From an uncultured Christensenella sp. (GTDB lineage: Bacteria > Bacillota > Clostridia > Christensenellales > Borkfalkiaceae), in the NCBI GenBank assembly GCA_910578195.1, contig CAJTOY010000001.1:248001-312000 (forward strand): DNA of 64,000 bases, in the 5' to 3' direction. Below are positions 1 through 7,770 of this stretch, one piece after another; the stretch's first letter is position 1; every line of letters starts with the position of its first letter. The notes under the pieces were generated by a model, which saw only the letters and a list, made by a program, of their open reading frames with translations, ran no database searches and was not told the origin of the DNA. A program made the position numbers and the translations under genes.

Positions 1-608
1 TCAGCGTAGTCCTCGTAGGTGTTGACGGTGGCGGGGGTACCTGTAAACTCATCTTCGATTTCGTGCACTTCATACAAGCACGCCGGGGCGGTGTATGTAG
101 GGAAAAAGTCAACCAAGCCTTTTGATTCTTCGGTTTCGTAATTTTCCGTATTTTCGTAAAGTTCGTCGTCCTGTATATCGTCGCTGTTCAGTTTTATTTC
201 GCCGTCATCATATTTTTTCTGTACCCAAGCGCGCGCTTGTTCAGGCGATTCCGCATATACCGCAACCGATTTCGCAAAAGTTTCCGTTATAGTTATAACG
301 TATCTATTCAGATTCTTTTTTTCTTCGTCGATTTCGGCAACCATATCAAACAACGCGCCTTTAACTTCGCTTAAAAACGATTCCTCAGCCTGCGCCGACG
401 GCTGCCAGCTCAAAGTTTTCTTTTTGCCGTTGTAGATATAAACAAAGTCGCCGTTGCTGTATTCGCCGTTCTGTATCGCGTAAAAGAATTCTAAGCCGCG
501 CTGTTCCAAAAGCTCGCACGCATCGTAAATTGCGTTCTGTGTTTTTTCGCTTAAAAATGCCGTGTTGTGGTCGGGTTTGCCGTTATAAGATAAAATAGGT
601 CTGTTCAT
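1..608 (-). CDS. DpnD/PcfM-like accessory protein (C-terminus outside window)
   Basis: The frame is open from an ATG at 608 to the window edge (about 202 codons), so the gene is truncated by the window and not by a stop. Around residues 100-130 the protein reads RYVITITETFAKSVAVYAE followed by EQARAWVQKKYDDGEIKL. This is the pattern of the DpnD/PcfM C-terminal domain (an ITET..., two strands, a helix with Glu/Gln-Ala, then G-E-I-L), which is common on conjugative plasmids, integrative elements and phages. Its biochemical role is unknown. The start is preceded by a GAGG-type ribosome site. It lies last in a minus-strand run with four other accessory genes. Confidence 0.7.
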   Translation of the reverse strand, partial: MNRPILSYNGKPDHNTAFLSEKTQNAIYDACELLEQRGLEFFYAIQNGEYSNGDFVYIYNGKKKTLSWQPSAQAEESFLSEVKGALFDMVAEIDEEKKNLNRYVITITETFAKSVAVYAESPEQARAWVQKKYDDGEIKLNSDDIQDDELYENTENYETEESKGLVDFFPTYTAPACLYEVHEIEDEFTGTPATVNTYEDYA

Positions 609-670
609 AGTTTCACCTCAGAAAAATATTTTCCCCGTAAAGTCGGTAGGGCATCTGTTCGCCTGTAAAG

Positions 671-1480
671 TTAATCAGATAAATAAGTCCAAGTATTCAA
701 TTTTGTTAAGCCGTAACGCTTTAAATACGTTTGCAAACGCTTTTCAAAGTCTGCTAAAACTTTTTTATACGCATCCACAAGCCCGGCGCGGTCTTTTTCG
801 CTAATTACTTCCCAGCCGTTACGGTCAGCGGTTTCAAGCCGCGTAAAATAGCCGTCAATCGTTTCAAGCGATTTTACGCGGCTATGTTCGGGCGCGCCTA
901 TATAATGAGTTCTTGTCCGTAATTCGTACTTTTGAATCTGTTCTATAATTCCGCATAATTCTTTTGTGTTCTCGCTTAAAAAGTAGTTTGTATCTGCGGC
1001 GGCATGGCTGCGCACTTTTTCGGCTTCTTTATAATCTTCCCCAGAGCTTACGCCGTTTTGTCCGTAACCAAAACAGAAATTAGTTTCAATTTTCGGCTTG
1101 TTAATCGCTATTAAATAGCCCTGCTCAGTTTGATAAATTCTTGCGATTGTTTTGCGTTCATAATCAATCATTTTAGGGTTGTTCGTCCACGTTTCAATCG
1201 CAAGTATTTTTAAATATTCTTCTAAAAGCGCGGCTTGCGTTCTTTTGTCTTCTGTCTGTTCTGCCGCCGTATTATCGGCGGCGGTAGTGGTGGGCGTAAC
1301 TGTAATATTCTGTTCACCATTTAGAAGGGCGGATATGTCTTTATAGCCATACCAGATTCCGCGCTTACCGTTCCAGCGGTAGCCGTTCGCTTTAAGTATA
1401 TCGCGGATCTGTTCAGACGGCTTGCCGTCAAAAGTTAATTCAAAACTGTTAAATTTTTCGTTTTTGGTAATGGTACACAT
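671..1480 (-). CDS. Accessory-element protein with N-terminal FELTFDGKPS-type domain
   Basis: A 269-aa protein. Residues 10-50 (FELTFDGKPSEQIRDILKAN, then GYRWNGKRGIWYGY) match a short alpha/beta module often found at the N-terminus of proteins from conjugative elements and phages; I know no assigned activity. A Thr/Ala-rich linker (about 55-75) separates it from a helical, charged C-terminal part. It starts 2 nt after the stop of the upstream 121-aa gene, so the two are probably co-transcribed and translationally coupled. No signal peptide or membrane segment is visible. Function unknown. Confidence 0.6.
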   Translation of the reverse strand: MCTITKNEKFNSFELTFDGKPSEQIRDILKANGYRWNGKRGIWYGYKDISALLNGEQNITVTPTTTAADNTAAEQTEDKRTQAALLEEYLKILAIETWTNNPKMIDYERKTIARIYQTEQGYLIAINKPKIETNFCFGYGQNGVSSGEDYKEAEKVRSHAAADTNYFLSENTKELCGIIEQIQKYELRTRTHYIGAPEHSRVKSLETIDGYFTRLETADRNGWEVISEKDRAGLVDAYKKVLADFEKRLQTYLKRYGLTKLNTWTYLSD

Positions 1481-1482
1481 AA

Positions 1483-1848
1483 TTAAACTTCGCCTTTTTT
1501 ATTTTGTCTTTCAACCTGCACACAACCAACACAAACCGACGGCGCATCCTGTTTCCAGCACTCGCAACCCTCGGCGCAATATTCTTGATAGTCCATATCA
1601 ATATAGGGGCAGGCGTTCCAGTTCGCCCGGCGCGTGCATATATTTACAACCCCGGCGCGCTTTTTATGCGTGCGATTATAGGCGCGCGACTTGTCCGCGC
1701 TCCGCCTTGTTTCTTCGTCTTTCTGTTCTTGGGTCTTAAACTTGTTGCACTTTTTAAGCTCTTTTCTAAGTCCAGCAAGTAAAGCACTTTTACAACCGCC
1801 ATCAAAAAATATGCACGCGCGGCACTGTTCGTCAATTTTATTTTCCAT
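1483..1848 (-). CDS. Small cysteine-rich accessory protein
   Basis: A 121-aa basic protein with ten cysteines, arranged as CRACIFFDGGC near the N-terminus, CxxR and NACPY in the middle, and CAEGCECW plus CVGC near the C-terminus. The CxxC-like spacing suggests metal binding (zinc or Fe-S), but no named family is recognised. A strong GGAGG site lies 6-7 nt before the ATG at 1848. It is followed directly by the 269-aa gene. Short Cys-rich proteins with CxxCxxF/W motifs recur elsewhere in this element (6809, 8746), so this may be an element-specific class. Confidence 0.6.
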   Translation of the reverse strand: MENKIDEQCRACIFFDGGCKSALLAGLRKELKKCNKFKTQEQKDEETRRSADKSRAYNRTHKKRAGVVNICTRRANWNACPYIDMDYQEYCAEGCECWKQDAPSVCVGCVQVERQNKKGEV

Positions 1849-1880
1849 AATTGCCTCCTATATTTAATTGCGCCCTTGCG

Positions 1881-2525
1881 TTAATCAAAAGCGCGGTTTA
1901 CTGCGCTTGATTCGTAACGTATAACCGCGTTGCCGTCTTCGTCGCCGTCGTACATCGGGCCACAAAGCCCGCGAAGGGTGGGGGTTCCTTGAAGTTCAAG
2001 CCTTGTATAACTTGCGCGATGCTCGCCCGTTTTTTCGTATGCGTTTAAAAGCTCATCTTCTGTTCTGTAAATTTTTGTTCCGTCCATTCCGAAGGCTTCA
2101 ACAACCTTGTAAATTTTTCCTTTTTCTTTAATTTCCTGCTCGTAAAGCCTTTCACTTTGTTCGCCCAGCTTTTCGCCGTTCACGCCGTCAACCGTTTTGT
2201 AAAACAATCCTTTATCAAAACACATAAACATGTTAGGCATAGAGAAGGAGGAGTTTACCCAGTCCGCGAAAATCGCAAAATTTTTACCCTCGTGCAAAGT
2301 GAGTCCGTATTTATTGCGCTTGTTTTTCGGCGTGCAAACGATTTCAAAAGCGTTGCTATATTGTGCATAGCTTGTTAATTTTACGCCGTGGATCTTCATC
2401 TGCATAACGCACGGGCAACCGAAGTCATTTAACATAACGACGGTTATTTTTTTACCGTCTTCGCCGTTCATATATGCGGCCAATTTTTCGCTTATCTGTT
2501 CAAAGTTCTTTTTTACGCTGTTCAT
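1881..2525 (-). CDS. Hypothetical accessory protein, 214 aa
   Basis: The protein has mixed alpha/beta character, no membrane segment and no motif I recognise. The N-terminus is helical and a central region contains CTPKNKRNKYGLTLHEGKNF. A GGAG site lies about 8 nt before the ATG. It sits in the middle of the minus-strand accessory run, 32 nt upstream of the Cys-rich gene, and is probably transcribed with it. Function unknown. Confidence 0.55.
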   Translation of the reverse strand: MNSVKKNFEQISEKLAAYMNGEDGKKITVVMLNDFGCPCVMQMKIHGVKLTSYAQYSNAFEIVCTPKNKRNKYGLTLHEGKNFAIFADWVNSSFSMPNMFMCFDKGLFYKTVDGVNGEKLGEQSERLYEQEIKEKGKIYKVVEAFGMDGTKIYRTEDELLNAYEKTGEHRASYTRLELQGTPTLRGLCGPMYDGDEDGNAVIRYESSAVNRAFD

Positions 2526-2604
2526 AAATTTTTCTCCGTGATATTTTATTTTTTAATAATTAAGCCGCCGAAGTATTGCGCCCGGCGGCTGTTCATTGTT
2601 TAAT

Positions 2605-3396
2605 TTAATAATCGCCCTTGTTTCTCTCGTCGATATATTCCTTTTTTGCGGCGTTGTATGCGCTGCACTGTTCGGGCGTTAGTCCGTCAAAAGTCAAGCC
2701 TATTTCCGCGAGGGCTTCCTCATAACGCCAGCCGTAATAGCATTCATAATTATACATTTCAGATTTTACGGCGGTTTTAAAATAGTTCATATCTTCCGCA
2801 AGCTGTTTTAAGTGTTTTTCTTTTAATCCGTCGTAAAGTTTTTCAACCTTTTCAACGTGTTCTTTATTTGCAAAATACGCCCAATTTACGCGGCATAAAT
2901 ACATTTTTTCGGCGGCTTGTTTCTGTTCTTCAGACGGCTTGCCGATATATATTGACGACACATACCCGAAAATTTTCGGGTATAAATTTACAACAAAATC
3001 CCTTTTATTTCTAAATTCTGCATAGCTTTTAATAGGATCGTCCAGAATTTCCGCAACCGTGAAAACGCTTTTTTCTGCCTTGCCAAGCATATACGCAACC
3101 GCTTCGGCGGTTTCGGGCTTCCAAGCGTTATAATAAAGTTGTAAATCTTTATATATAATTTTATCGTTTAAAATTACCGCAACTATTGCACCATAGCCGC
3201 CGACGGTTTCAACCGCTGTAAGCGCGTAATCTTTCAGGGGTTTATTAAAAAACGCATTTTTTAAAATGTCCTCAGCTTTTACCGCGTCAAGCTGTTCAGA
3301 GTTTTCAACCGTGAGCTTGAGCCCGTAGCCGCGCGCCGTTTCGATTCCCTCGTTAATTGTTTTAATAATTTCGGGGTTGCTGTTTGTCTTGCACAT
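2605..3396 (-). CDS. Hypothetical accessory protein, 263 aa
   Basis: A mostly helical, soluble-looking protein with many Tyr, Lys and Glu residues and no recognised domain. The start is supported by a GAGG site 9 nt before the ATG at 3396. The following gene (1881-2525) begins 79 nt further on. It belongs to the same minus-strand run and has the same codon habits as its neighbours, so I treat it as part of the mobile element. Function unknown. Confidence 0.55.
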   Translation of the reverse strand: MCKTNSNPEIIKTINEGIETARGYGLKLTVENSEQLDAVKAEDILKNAFFNKPLKDYALTAVETVGGYGAIVAVILNDKIIYKDLQLYYNAWKPETAEAVAYMLGKAEKSVFTVAEILDDPIKSYAEFRNKRDFVVNLYPKIFGYVSSIYIGKPSEEQKQAAEKMYLCRVNWAYFANKEHVEKVEKLYDGLKEKHLKQLAEDMNYFKTAVKSEMYNYECYYGWRYEEALAEIGLTFDGLTPEQCSAYNAAKKEYIDERNKGDY

Positions 3397-3436
3397 AATT
3401 TTTTACCTCGTTTTTTAATTTTTGGCTATCGCCGAC

Positions 3437-3463
3437 GGCGGGAGGGGTAAACCCTCGCCGCCG
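3437..3463 (-). other. GC-rich hairpin between accessory genes
   Basis: CGGCGGGAGGGG pairs with CCCTCGCCGCCG around a TAAA loop in the 103-bp gap between the genes ending at 3500 and starting at 3396. No T tract follows on the minus strand, so it may be an attenuator or processing site and not a simple terminator. A 16-nt stretch of this gap (CGTTGCCGTCGGGGTA) recurs near 32,490, downstream of a tRNA-Leu. Confidence 0.4.
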
Positions 3464-3499
3464 TTTCGCCCCGTTGCCGTCGGGGTACTCGTCAGGGCG

Positions 3500-4036
3500 T
3501 TAAGTGTTCAGATTTAAAGCCGCTAAATATGCGGGCTTGTCAACGATGCAAGCGGATAAATAAATTTTACGGTTGCAAACTTTAAAATATAGGTCGCCGC
3601 GCTTTTCGTCGTAACTTAATTTTAATAAATGCGCCGTTTGTTTTCCGTTCTGTTCTGTTACTACCTCATAGGGCGCGCCGTCCGTATGCGTTACAGTTTT
3701 AACAAAAACTTTTAATTTGTCAGTATTGCCGCGCCACGTTGCCATGGTCGGCTTGTTCAGAATTTCCGCCCGGCGCGGCTGTTCGGGGTTTATCATCTGT
3801 TTTTCTAATTCGTCGATTTGTTCAAGGGTCAACCAGTCAGGCTTAAGCGTTGCGCAAAGCTCGCGCATTATGTCCAGTTGGTCGCGTTCATTCCACGCCC
3901 AGAGATTCGGCGCGTATCTGTTCCCCGCGCCTAAATAATATTTACAATCAGAGAGCAACCGCCCAAGCATAGTAAATTGAAAATCAACGCTGCGGGATTT
4001 TATTTTCTCAAGTGATTTTTTTGCTTGTTCTGTCAT
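3500..4036 (-). CDS. LPD11-domain accessory protein
   Basis: A 178-aa protein when started at 4036. That ATG has an ideal GGAGG site 7 nt upstream, whereas an in-frame start at 4078 has none. Residues 12-75 (FQFTMLGRLLSDCKYYLGAG, then LWAWNERDQLDIMREL and DWLTLEQIDELEKQM) match LPD11, a large polyvalent-protein-associated domain common in phage and conjugative-element proteins. LPD domains accompany polyvalent effector proteins, but the activity of this one is unknown. The C-terminal half (about 100-178) looks like a beta-rich module. Confidence 0.7.
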   Translation of the reverse strand: MTEQAKKSLEKIKSRSVDFQFTMLGRLLSDCKYYLGAGNRYAPNLWAWNERDQLDIMRELCATLKPDWLTLEQIDELEKQMINPEQPRRAEILNKPTMATWRGNTDKLKVFVKTVTHTDGAPYEVVTEQNGKQTAHLLKLSYDEKRGDLYFKVCNRKIYLSACIVDKPAYLAALNLNT

Positions 4037-4244
4037 AATCAAACCTCCGCGCCGCTTGCCGCCCTTGCGGGCGGTCAAGGCTTACGCGCTTAATCTGTTC
4101 AGCGTTTACCGCGACACCCCCAGACCGATACAACGACCCATGCACCAATCAAAAATTGATTTTTGACCGCGTGCAATTCCCGCAACCATCGCCGCGCTTA
4201 AGCGTTCGATCCGTTCGGATATGTCAATATAAATTAAACCATTT

Positions 4245-4451
4245 TCACCACAGCCCGACAAAATCGCAAGACTGCAGACCGCTTAAAAGTTTATTTACAG
4301 CTTTTAAAATCTTATTGACCGCGCCAACCTCCAAAATATAGCAATCTTTTTTGCTTACTTGATAACCGCGCGAAAAGTTGACAGACTCGCCGCGCGCGTT
4401 CAGAGTTGCGCCGCCGTTTTTAATTAAATTTAATAATGTTATACGATTCAT
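4245..4451 (-). CDS. Small basic hypothetical protein, 68 aa
   Basis: The ATG at 4451 has a GGAGG site 8 nt upstream, while an in-frame upstream start at 4574 has no ribosome site and would include a low-complexity leader. The product begins MNRITLLNLIKNGGATLN. No domain is recognised. It precedes the LPD11 gene on the same strand with about 200 bp of non-coding sequence between them. Confidence 0.45.
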   Translation of the reverse strand: MNRITLLNLIKNGGATLNARGESVNFSRGYQVSKKDCYILEVGAVNKILKAVNKLLSGLQSCDFVGLW

Positions 4452-4903
4452 TTTTAAATCCTCCGTTTTTTTTGGGTTTTCGGTGATAACACGCGCCGCA
4501 ACCGCTCCCTTCAGCAGTAACGCCGCGCGCGTTATTTCGGCGGATAACCATTCCGCCATCATCAGACCGACCACGGCAGCGCAAGCGCGCCGCCGTTCTT
4601 TTTCTCTTTTTCGATTCAGCCAGCAGGGGAAAAGATAACCCGCCAGCCATAACGCGCAATTTTAAAGCCGTTGCGCGCCGCTGTTAATAAATCCATTTAC
4701 CGCACAGGGGGCGGAGGGCTTGACCGTTTAACAACCTTGACCCGCTCACACAACCACCAAACCGCAAGACACCAAGCCCGAAGGGGGAACAAGACCGCCA
4801 GAGAGGGAGCGACGCGCCGTAGAGCTACAGCCGCGAACGTTTTTTAAATTCAGTTTTAAAGCGTTGTAAAAAGTTATTTACTTAACTTTGTTTACAATAA
4901 AAG
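4452..4903. other. Gene-poor stretch upstream of iteron region
   Basis: No convincing gene is visible. The plus strand from about 4,680 to 4,860 is rich in A, C and G and poor in T, like the stretch at 5,490-6,050. The sequence changes abruptly to AT-rich at about 4,845, where the iteron-like repeats begin. A GC-rich to AT-rich switch next to direct repeats is typical of replication-origin or control regions, but I cannot confirm that here. Confidence 0.35.
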
Positions 4904-5010
4904 TATATCAGAATTAAGAATAAAAAGCAACTAATTTATAACAGAATTAAGAAAAAATATTTTTGTTATTTTATATCAGAATTAATGTTAATTTATAACA
5001 GAATTAAGAA
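4904..5010 (+). repeat. Four iteron-like direct repeats (TATAWCAGAATTAA)
   Basis: Copies lie at 4904-4920, 4936-4953, 4971-4987 and 4993-5010. The shared core CAGAATTA starts at 4909, 4942, 4977 and 4999, giving spacings of 33, 35 and 22 nt, close to 3, 3 and 2 helical turns. All are in the same orientation, so a protein would bind along one face of the DNA. The last copy ends 16 nt before the -35 box of the promoter for the 5135 gene. They could be origin iterons or operators for that gene's product. Confidence 0.6.
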
Positions 5011-5026
5011 AACAACCCCGCACCGC

Positions 5027-5056
5027 TTGACAAACACCCGCCCGCCGTGATAAAAT
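5027..5056 (+). promoter_or_regulatory. Sigma-A promoter for the 5135 gene
   Basis: TTGACA (5027-5032) and TAAAAT (5051-5056) are separated by 18 nt, immediately downstream of the iteron-like repeats. The 5135 start codon lies about 75 nt further on. Confidence 0.65.
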
Positions 5057-5134
5057 CAAAACCAAAAAAAGAACAGAACAGCCCGAACAGCCCGCCAGAC
5101 GGCGAAAAAGGGCGCAAGGAGGCACGGCGCAACA

Positions 5135-5491
5135 ATGAGCAAGCAAACAGCCAGCACAGGAAAACCGACACGCAGCGCGGCGCAGATTAAAGCGGATAAG
5201 GCATACCAAGACCGCAACCGCCAAAGCAAGGCAACCCAGCAAAAGCAAAATTTTAAAAACGTTGCGGCCACACTACCAAAGACGGAAGCCGAGCGGATCA
5301 CGGGAATTTTTAAGGCGCACGGAATGAAGCCCGCCGAGGTAATACGGCGCGCCGCCGTCAGAATGGAACAGGGCGACGACCTCCGCCGCGACTATGACCC
5401 CGCCAGCAATACGCTTCAGCCCGCCCAGCAGGGCGCAGGCGGTAACGGTAACGACGACAGCGAGAGCACCGACGACCCCGCGACGACCTAA
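5135..5491 (+). CDS. Small basic protein downstream of iterons, possible DNA-binding regulator
   Basis: A 118-aa protein. The N-terminus (about 1-45) is Lys/Gln/Ala-rich and likely disordered. Residues 46-85 (TLPKTEAERITGIFKAHGMK, then PAEVIRRAA) form a strand-helix-helix pattern reminiscent of short ribbon-helix-helix plasmid proteins. The C-terminus is acidic and low in complexity. An AGGAGG site lies 12 nt before the ATG. Its position just after phased repeats and a strong promoter suggests a copy-control or partition-type autoregulator; this is inference from context. Confidence 0.5.
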   Translation: MSKQTASTGKPTRSAAQIKADKAYQDRNRQSKATQQKQNFKNVAATLPKTEAERITGIFKAHGMKPAEVIRRAAVRMEQGDDLRRDYDPASNTLQPAQQGAGGNGNDDSESTDDPATT

Positions 5492-6576
5492 CCGCCCGCC
5501 CAAGTCAGCACAAGCAGACGAAAAGAGAATAAAAGACAAAACGCGCCACGCCCGCAAAGGTAAAGCAGACCAGCCAAACCCAGCGAGCGCGGCGCAATTT
5601 TTCTGCAGTCAGTCAGGGCGCAACCAAACACCGCCAGAGCCGACCACCAAAACAAGGCAAAACAGCCCCGCGAGCGTTTAAAACCGTTTGCGGGCTTTTC
5701 TTTTCTTTTATTTATTTTCTTTTCTTTTTAAGTATAATATTTTATTTAATATAAGCACCCAGAGCACCAGAGCAGAAAACACAAACAAATTAAAAGAGTT
5801 ATAAACATATAGCAAGGCAGAGCAGACCCACAACAAGCACAGCAACACAAGCAACCACGACAGCAGACAAGGCAACCACAAGACCAGCCACCCAGCACCC
5901 AGCAAGGCAAGACCCCAGCAAACCCCGCAACCATTAAAAGCGAAAAGCAGACACACAAAACAAACGAAATAAATATAAAAGGGTAGGCAAGGCACAAGGC
6001 AGAAGGGCGGCGGCACAAAAGGCAAAGGCGGCAGACCCCGCCGCGCTTGTTCATTTTTTAAAACACCATTTTAAAAAGTAAAATTTTTTATTTTATCCGC
6101 GCCCGTCGTCGTTTGCGTTTGTTTTGTGTGCAGGCCCCGCCGAGCACCGCCCCAGCCCCAGAGCCACACAACGCGCCGCCCGCCGTCAAAGGGCTTTACA
6201 TAATAACGCATTAAGTAAAGCACTTTACACGCAAGCACGGCGGCGGGGGTACTTTTTCGAGCAAAAAACCGAGAACGGAACGCCGAGCGAGCCTTTGCAC
6301 CGCCTCGCCTAATCTTGTTCGCCATTTCGATTTCGCAACAGTCGGGGCACCACAACACAAGCCATTGCTCACACATAGCACACATACGGTTCAGATAATA
6401 ATAAGAGAGTGGTTGGGATACAACGAGCAAAGTTCCGACCAGCGAGTAGGTACGGTGCAGGTATAGTCCGGGTGTACTTCAACCCTCCACTGAAAAAAGT
6501 TCCGAAAAAAGGTTGCGCTTTTCAAAAAATGGCGGTAGAATGAGCGCAAGAAAATGACAAACCGAGTGGGGCAAGA
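5492..6576. other. 1.1-kb gene-free stretch with extreme T depletion on the plus strand
   Basis: No start codon with a ribosome site opens a believable gene here. The plus strand is C/A/G-rich and T-poor from about 5,490 to 6,050, and 5,811-5,933 (123 nt) contains no T at all. From about 6,060 to 6,430 there are GC-rich segments around a short AT-rich island (6,190-6,230). Long open frames on the minus strand here are Cys/Leu/Val low-complexity products of the base bias and are not real genes. Possible roles are a single-strand origin, a transfer origin or a replication control region. Confidence 0.4.
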
Positions 6577-6755
6577 ATGGACAGGGACAAAATCGAAAAA
6601 TTTCTCACAATCGCATCGGGAAAGAAAGTTCCGAAATGGCAAATCAAAGTTTTGATAAAAATGCGCGAGCATATAAAACGAACGCGCGGCGAGAAAAGTT
6701 CCGAATGCCGAAAATAAGCACCCCGAACTGAAAAATCAGTACAAAAAGTTCCGAA
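6429..6755 (+). repeat. AAAGTTCCGAA dispersed motif
   Basis: The 11-mer AAAGTTCCGAA is present at 6496-6506, 6625-6635, 6695-6705 and 6745-6755, with a related copy (AAAGTTCCGAC) at 6429-6439. All are in the same orientation within about 330 nt, ahead of the 6809 gene. Shorter variants (AAGTTCC) recur inside the 6809 gene. They may be protein-binding sites or small recombination remnants. Confidence 0.45.
6577..6717 (+). CDS. Possible 46-aa basic protein
   Basis: A short frame reads MDRDKIEKFLTIASGKKVPK and continues as a Lys/Arg-rich helix, ending at TAA 6715-6717. A GGGG stretch lies about 8 nt before the ATG. Two of the AAAGTTCCGAA motifs fall inside it, so the open frame could be fortuitous. 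No family is recognised. Confidence 0.3.
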   Translation: MDRDKIEKFLTIASGKKVPKWQIKVLIKMREHIKRTRGEKSSECRK

Positions 6756-6808
6756 ACCCCGATTCAAAAAAATAAAAAATGCCGCAAGCGGCATACAGGA
6801 AATGAAAT

Positions 6809-7357
6809 ATGAGTAAAGCGAATACCCCCGCAGGGAATACCCATACAGAAAACGGAAAAGCAAGTTCCGCGCCCCCTTTTAAGAACAAGGTCCCGACTTT
6901 GCGCCAAGCCAGCAAAAGCGACCCTTACGGAATGAACGTCAAAAAAAGTTGCGCGACCTGCCGATGGTTCGACACAGAGCCATTAGCTGCGCCGGGCGGT
7001 TGGTGCCGTAAGTTTCCTTCCCAGCAAGTAAATTGCGGTGTCGGCGACGTCTGCGACTGTTGGGAACAGAAAGGTAAGGCGGGGGCGTTATTAACTGAGC
7101 AGGAAGTACTTTCTCGAATAATAGACGGTGCCGCCGGGTATCAAGTAGTCCTTCCGCGAATGCAGGGAAAGAAAGTTGCGATTGATACTTTGAATTACAA
7201 AGCGCAGGTGTCCGCCGTAATGAGTAGCCTCGGTTGCCAAGACAAGGAATACATAATAAACGCCCTGAGCGACGAGCGCGTGAAAGCTGAAATCGTAAAG
7301 AAAGTTCCGCCGGGCGAGCTTGCCCTAAAACTAATCGAGGAGAAACCCCAAGAATGA
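6809..7357 (+). CDS. Phage-like protein with Cys-rich putative metal site
   Basis: A 182-aa protein. The first 40 residues are polar and probably disordered. Residues 47-90 hold a cysteine cluster, SCATCRWFDTEP, then WCRKFPSQQVNC and VCDCWE, which looks like a zinc or Fe-S knuckle. The C-terminal half (about 95-182) is helical and regular. The downstream 65-aa gene starts within its stop codon (ATGA at 7354), so the pair is translationally coupled. Similar CxxCxxF/W modules occur in the 1483 and 8746 genes of this element. Function unknown. Confidence 0.6.
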   Translation: MSKANTPAGNTHTENGKASSAPPFKNKVPTLRQASKSDPYGMNVKKSCATCRWFDTEPLAAPGGWCRKFPSQQVNCGVGDVCDCWEQKGKAGALLTEQEVLSRIIDGAAGYQVVLPRMQGKKVAIDTLNYKAQVSAVMSSLGCQDKEYIINALSDERVKAEIVKKVPPGELALKLIEEKPQE

Positions 7358-7551
7358 GTGATAATGAAGATAAAGTAGTTTGCGGAATCACTATCGTAAA
7401 CAGCCACAAAAGAACCCCCAAAGAAAGCGTTCAACTTTTTAATGAGAGTTTAAAAGCCGCCGCGATTACTTCCGAAAAACTTATTAAGGGGTTATCGGCT
7501 ATGAATTCAATGTTAAGTAAAGCCGTTTCCGCGTCCGAAAAAAATTTTTAA
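7354..7551 (+). CDS. Small hypothetical protein, 65 aa
   Basis: It overlaps the preceding gene by 4 nt (ATGA), a typical arrangement for co-translated phage genes. The product is a short, mostly helical soluble protein with a Lys/Ser-rich end. It is the last gene before the non-coding RNA cluster; a strong hairpin with a T tract at 7636-7683 probably ends this transcript. No family is recognised. Confidence 0.5.
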   Translation: MSDNEDKVVCGITIVNSHKRTPKESVQLFNESLKAAAITSEKLIKGLSAMNSMLSKAVSASEKNF

Positions 7552-7635
7552 AAAAATGTGAATACCTTTTAATCCAAAACTGAAAAAGCGTGTTACACTG
7601 CGTATCGTCAAGTGCAGGTGACACCCCATATTGTC

Positions 7636-7683
7636 AAAAACAAGCGTCCGTCCTCTGCACAATAGACGGGCGATTTTGTTTTT
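7636..7683 (+). terminator. Long stem-loop ending in a T tract
   Basis: AAAAACAA (7636-7643) pairs with TTGTTTTT (7676-7683), and CGTCCGTC (7645-7652) with GACGGGCG (7665-7672, one G-T pair), around a 12-nt loop. It is probably the terminator of the 6809-7551 genes. It could instead be part of the first RNA of the cluster, since an AGTGCAG motif lies just upstream at 7611. Confidence 0.55.
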
Positions 7684-7763
7684 ATAGCGCGGTAGTGCAG
7701 TGCTCGGATACTTCGGACTTTTAATCCCAAATTGAGCCGGGCGCGACCATTCTCCGCGATATT
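7684..7763 (+). ncRNA. Degenerate tRNA-Lys(UUU)-like RNA carrying the shared 21-nt motif
   Basis: CGCGG (7690-7694 region) can pair with CCGCG (7754-7758 region) as an acceptor-like stem. A hairpin GGA-CTTTTAA-TCC places UUU in a 7-nt anticodon-like loop. Where a D arm should be, there is the motif AGTGCAG-N4-CGGATACTTC (7694-7714), which is also found in the two RNAs downstream. The T arm is poor (GGGCGCGACC, no TTCGA). I read it as a tRNA-derived or Y-like RNA, not a working tRNA. Confidence 0.3.
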
Positions 7764-7770
7764 TTTGAAA

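Noticed and set aside
5708..6054. Two minus-strand frames rich in Cys, Leu and Val that look like membrane proteins
   Set aside because: They arise from the T-free plus strand, which gives no stops and hydrophobic codons on the other strand; no ribosome site or homology pattern.
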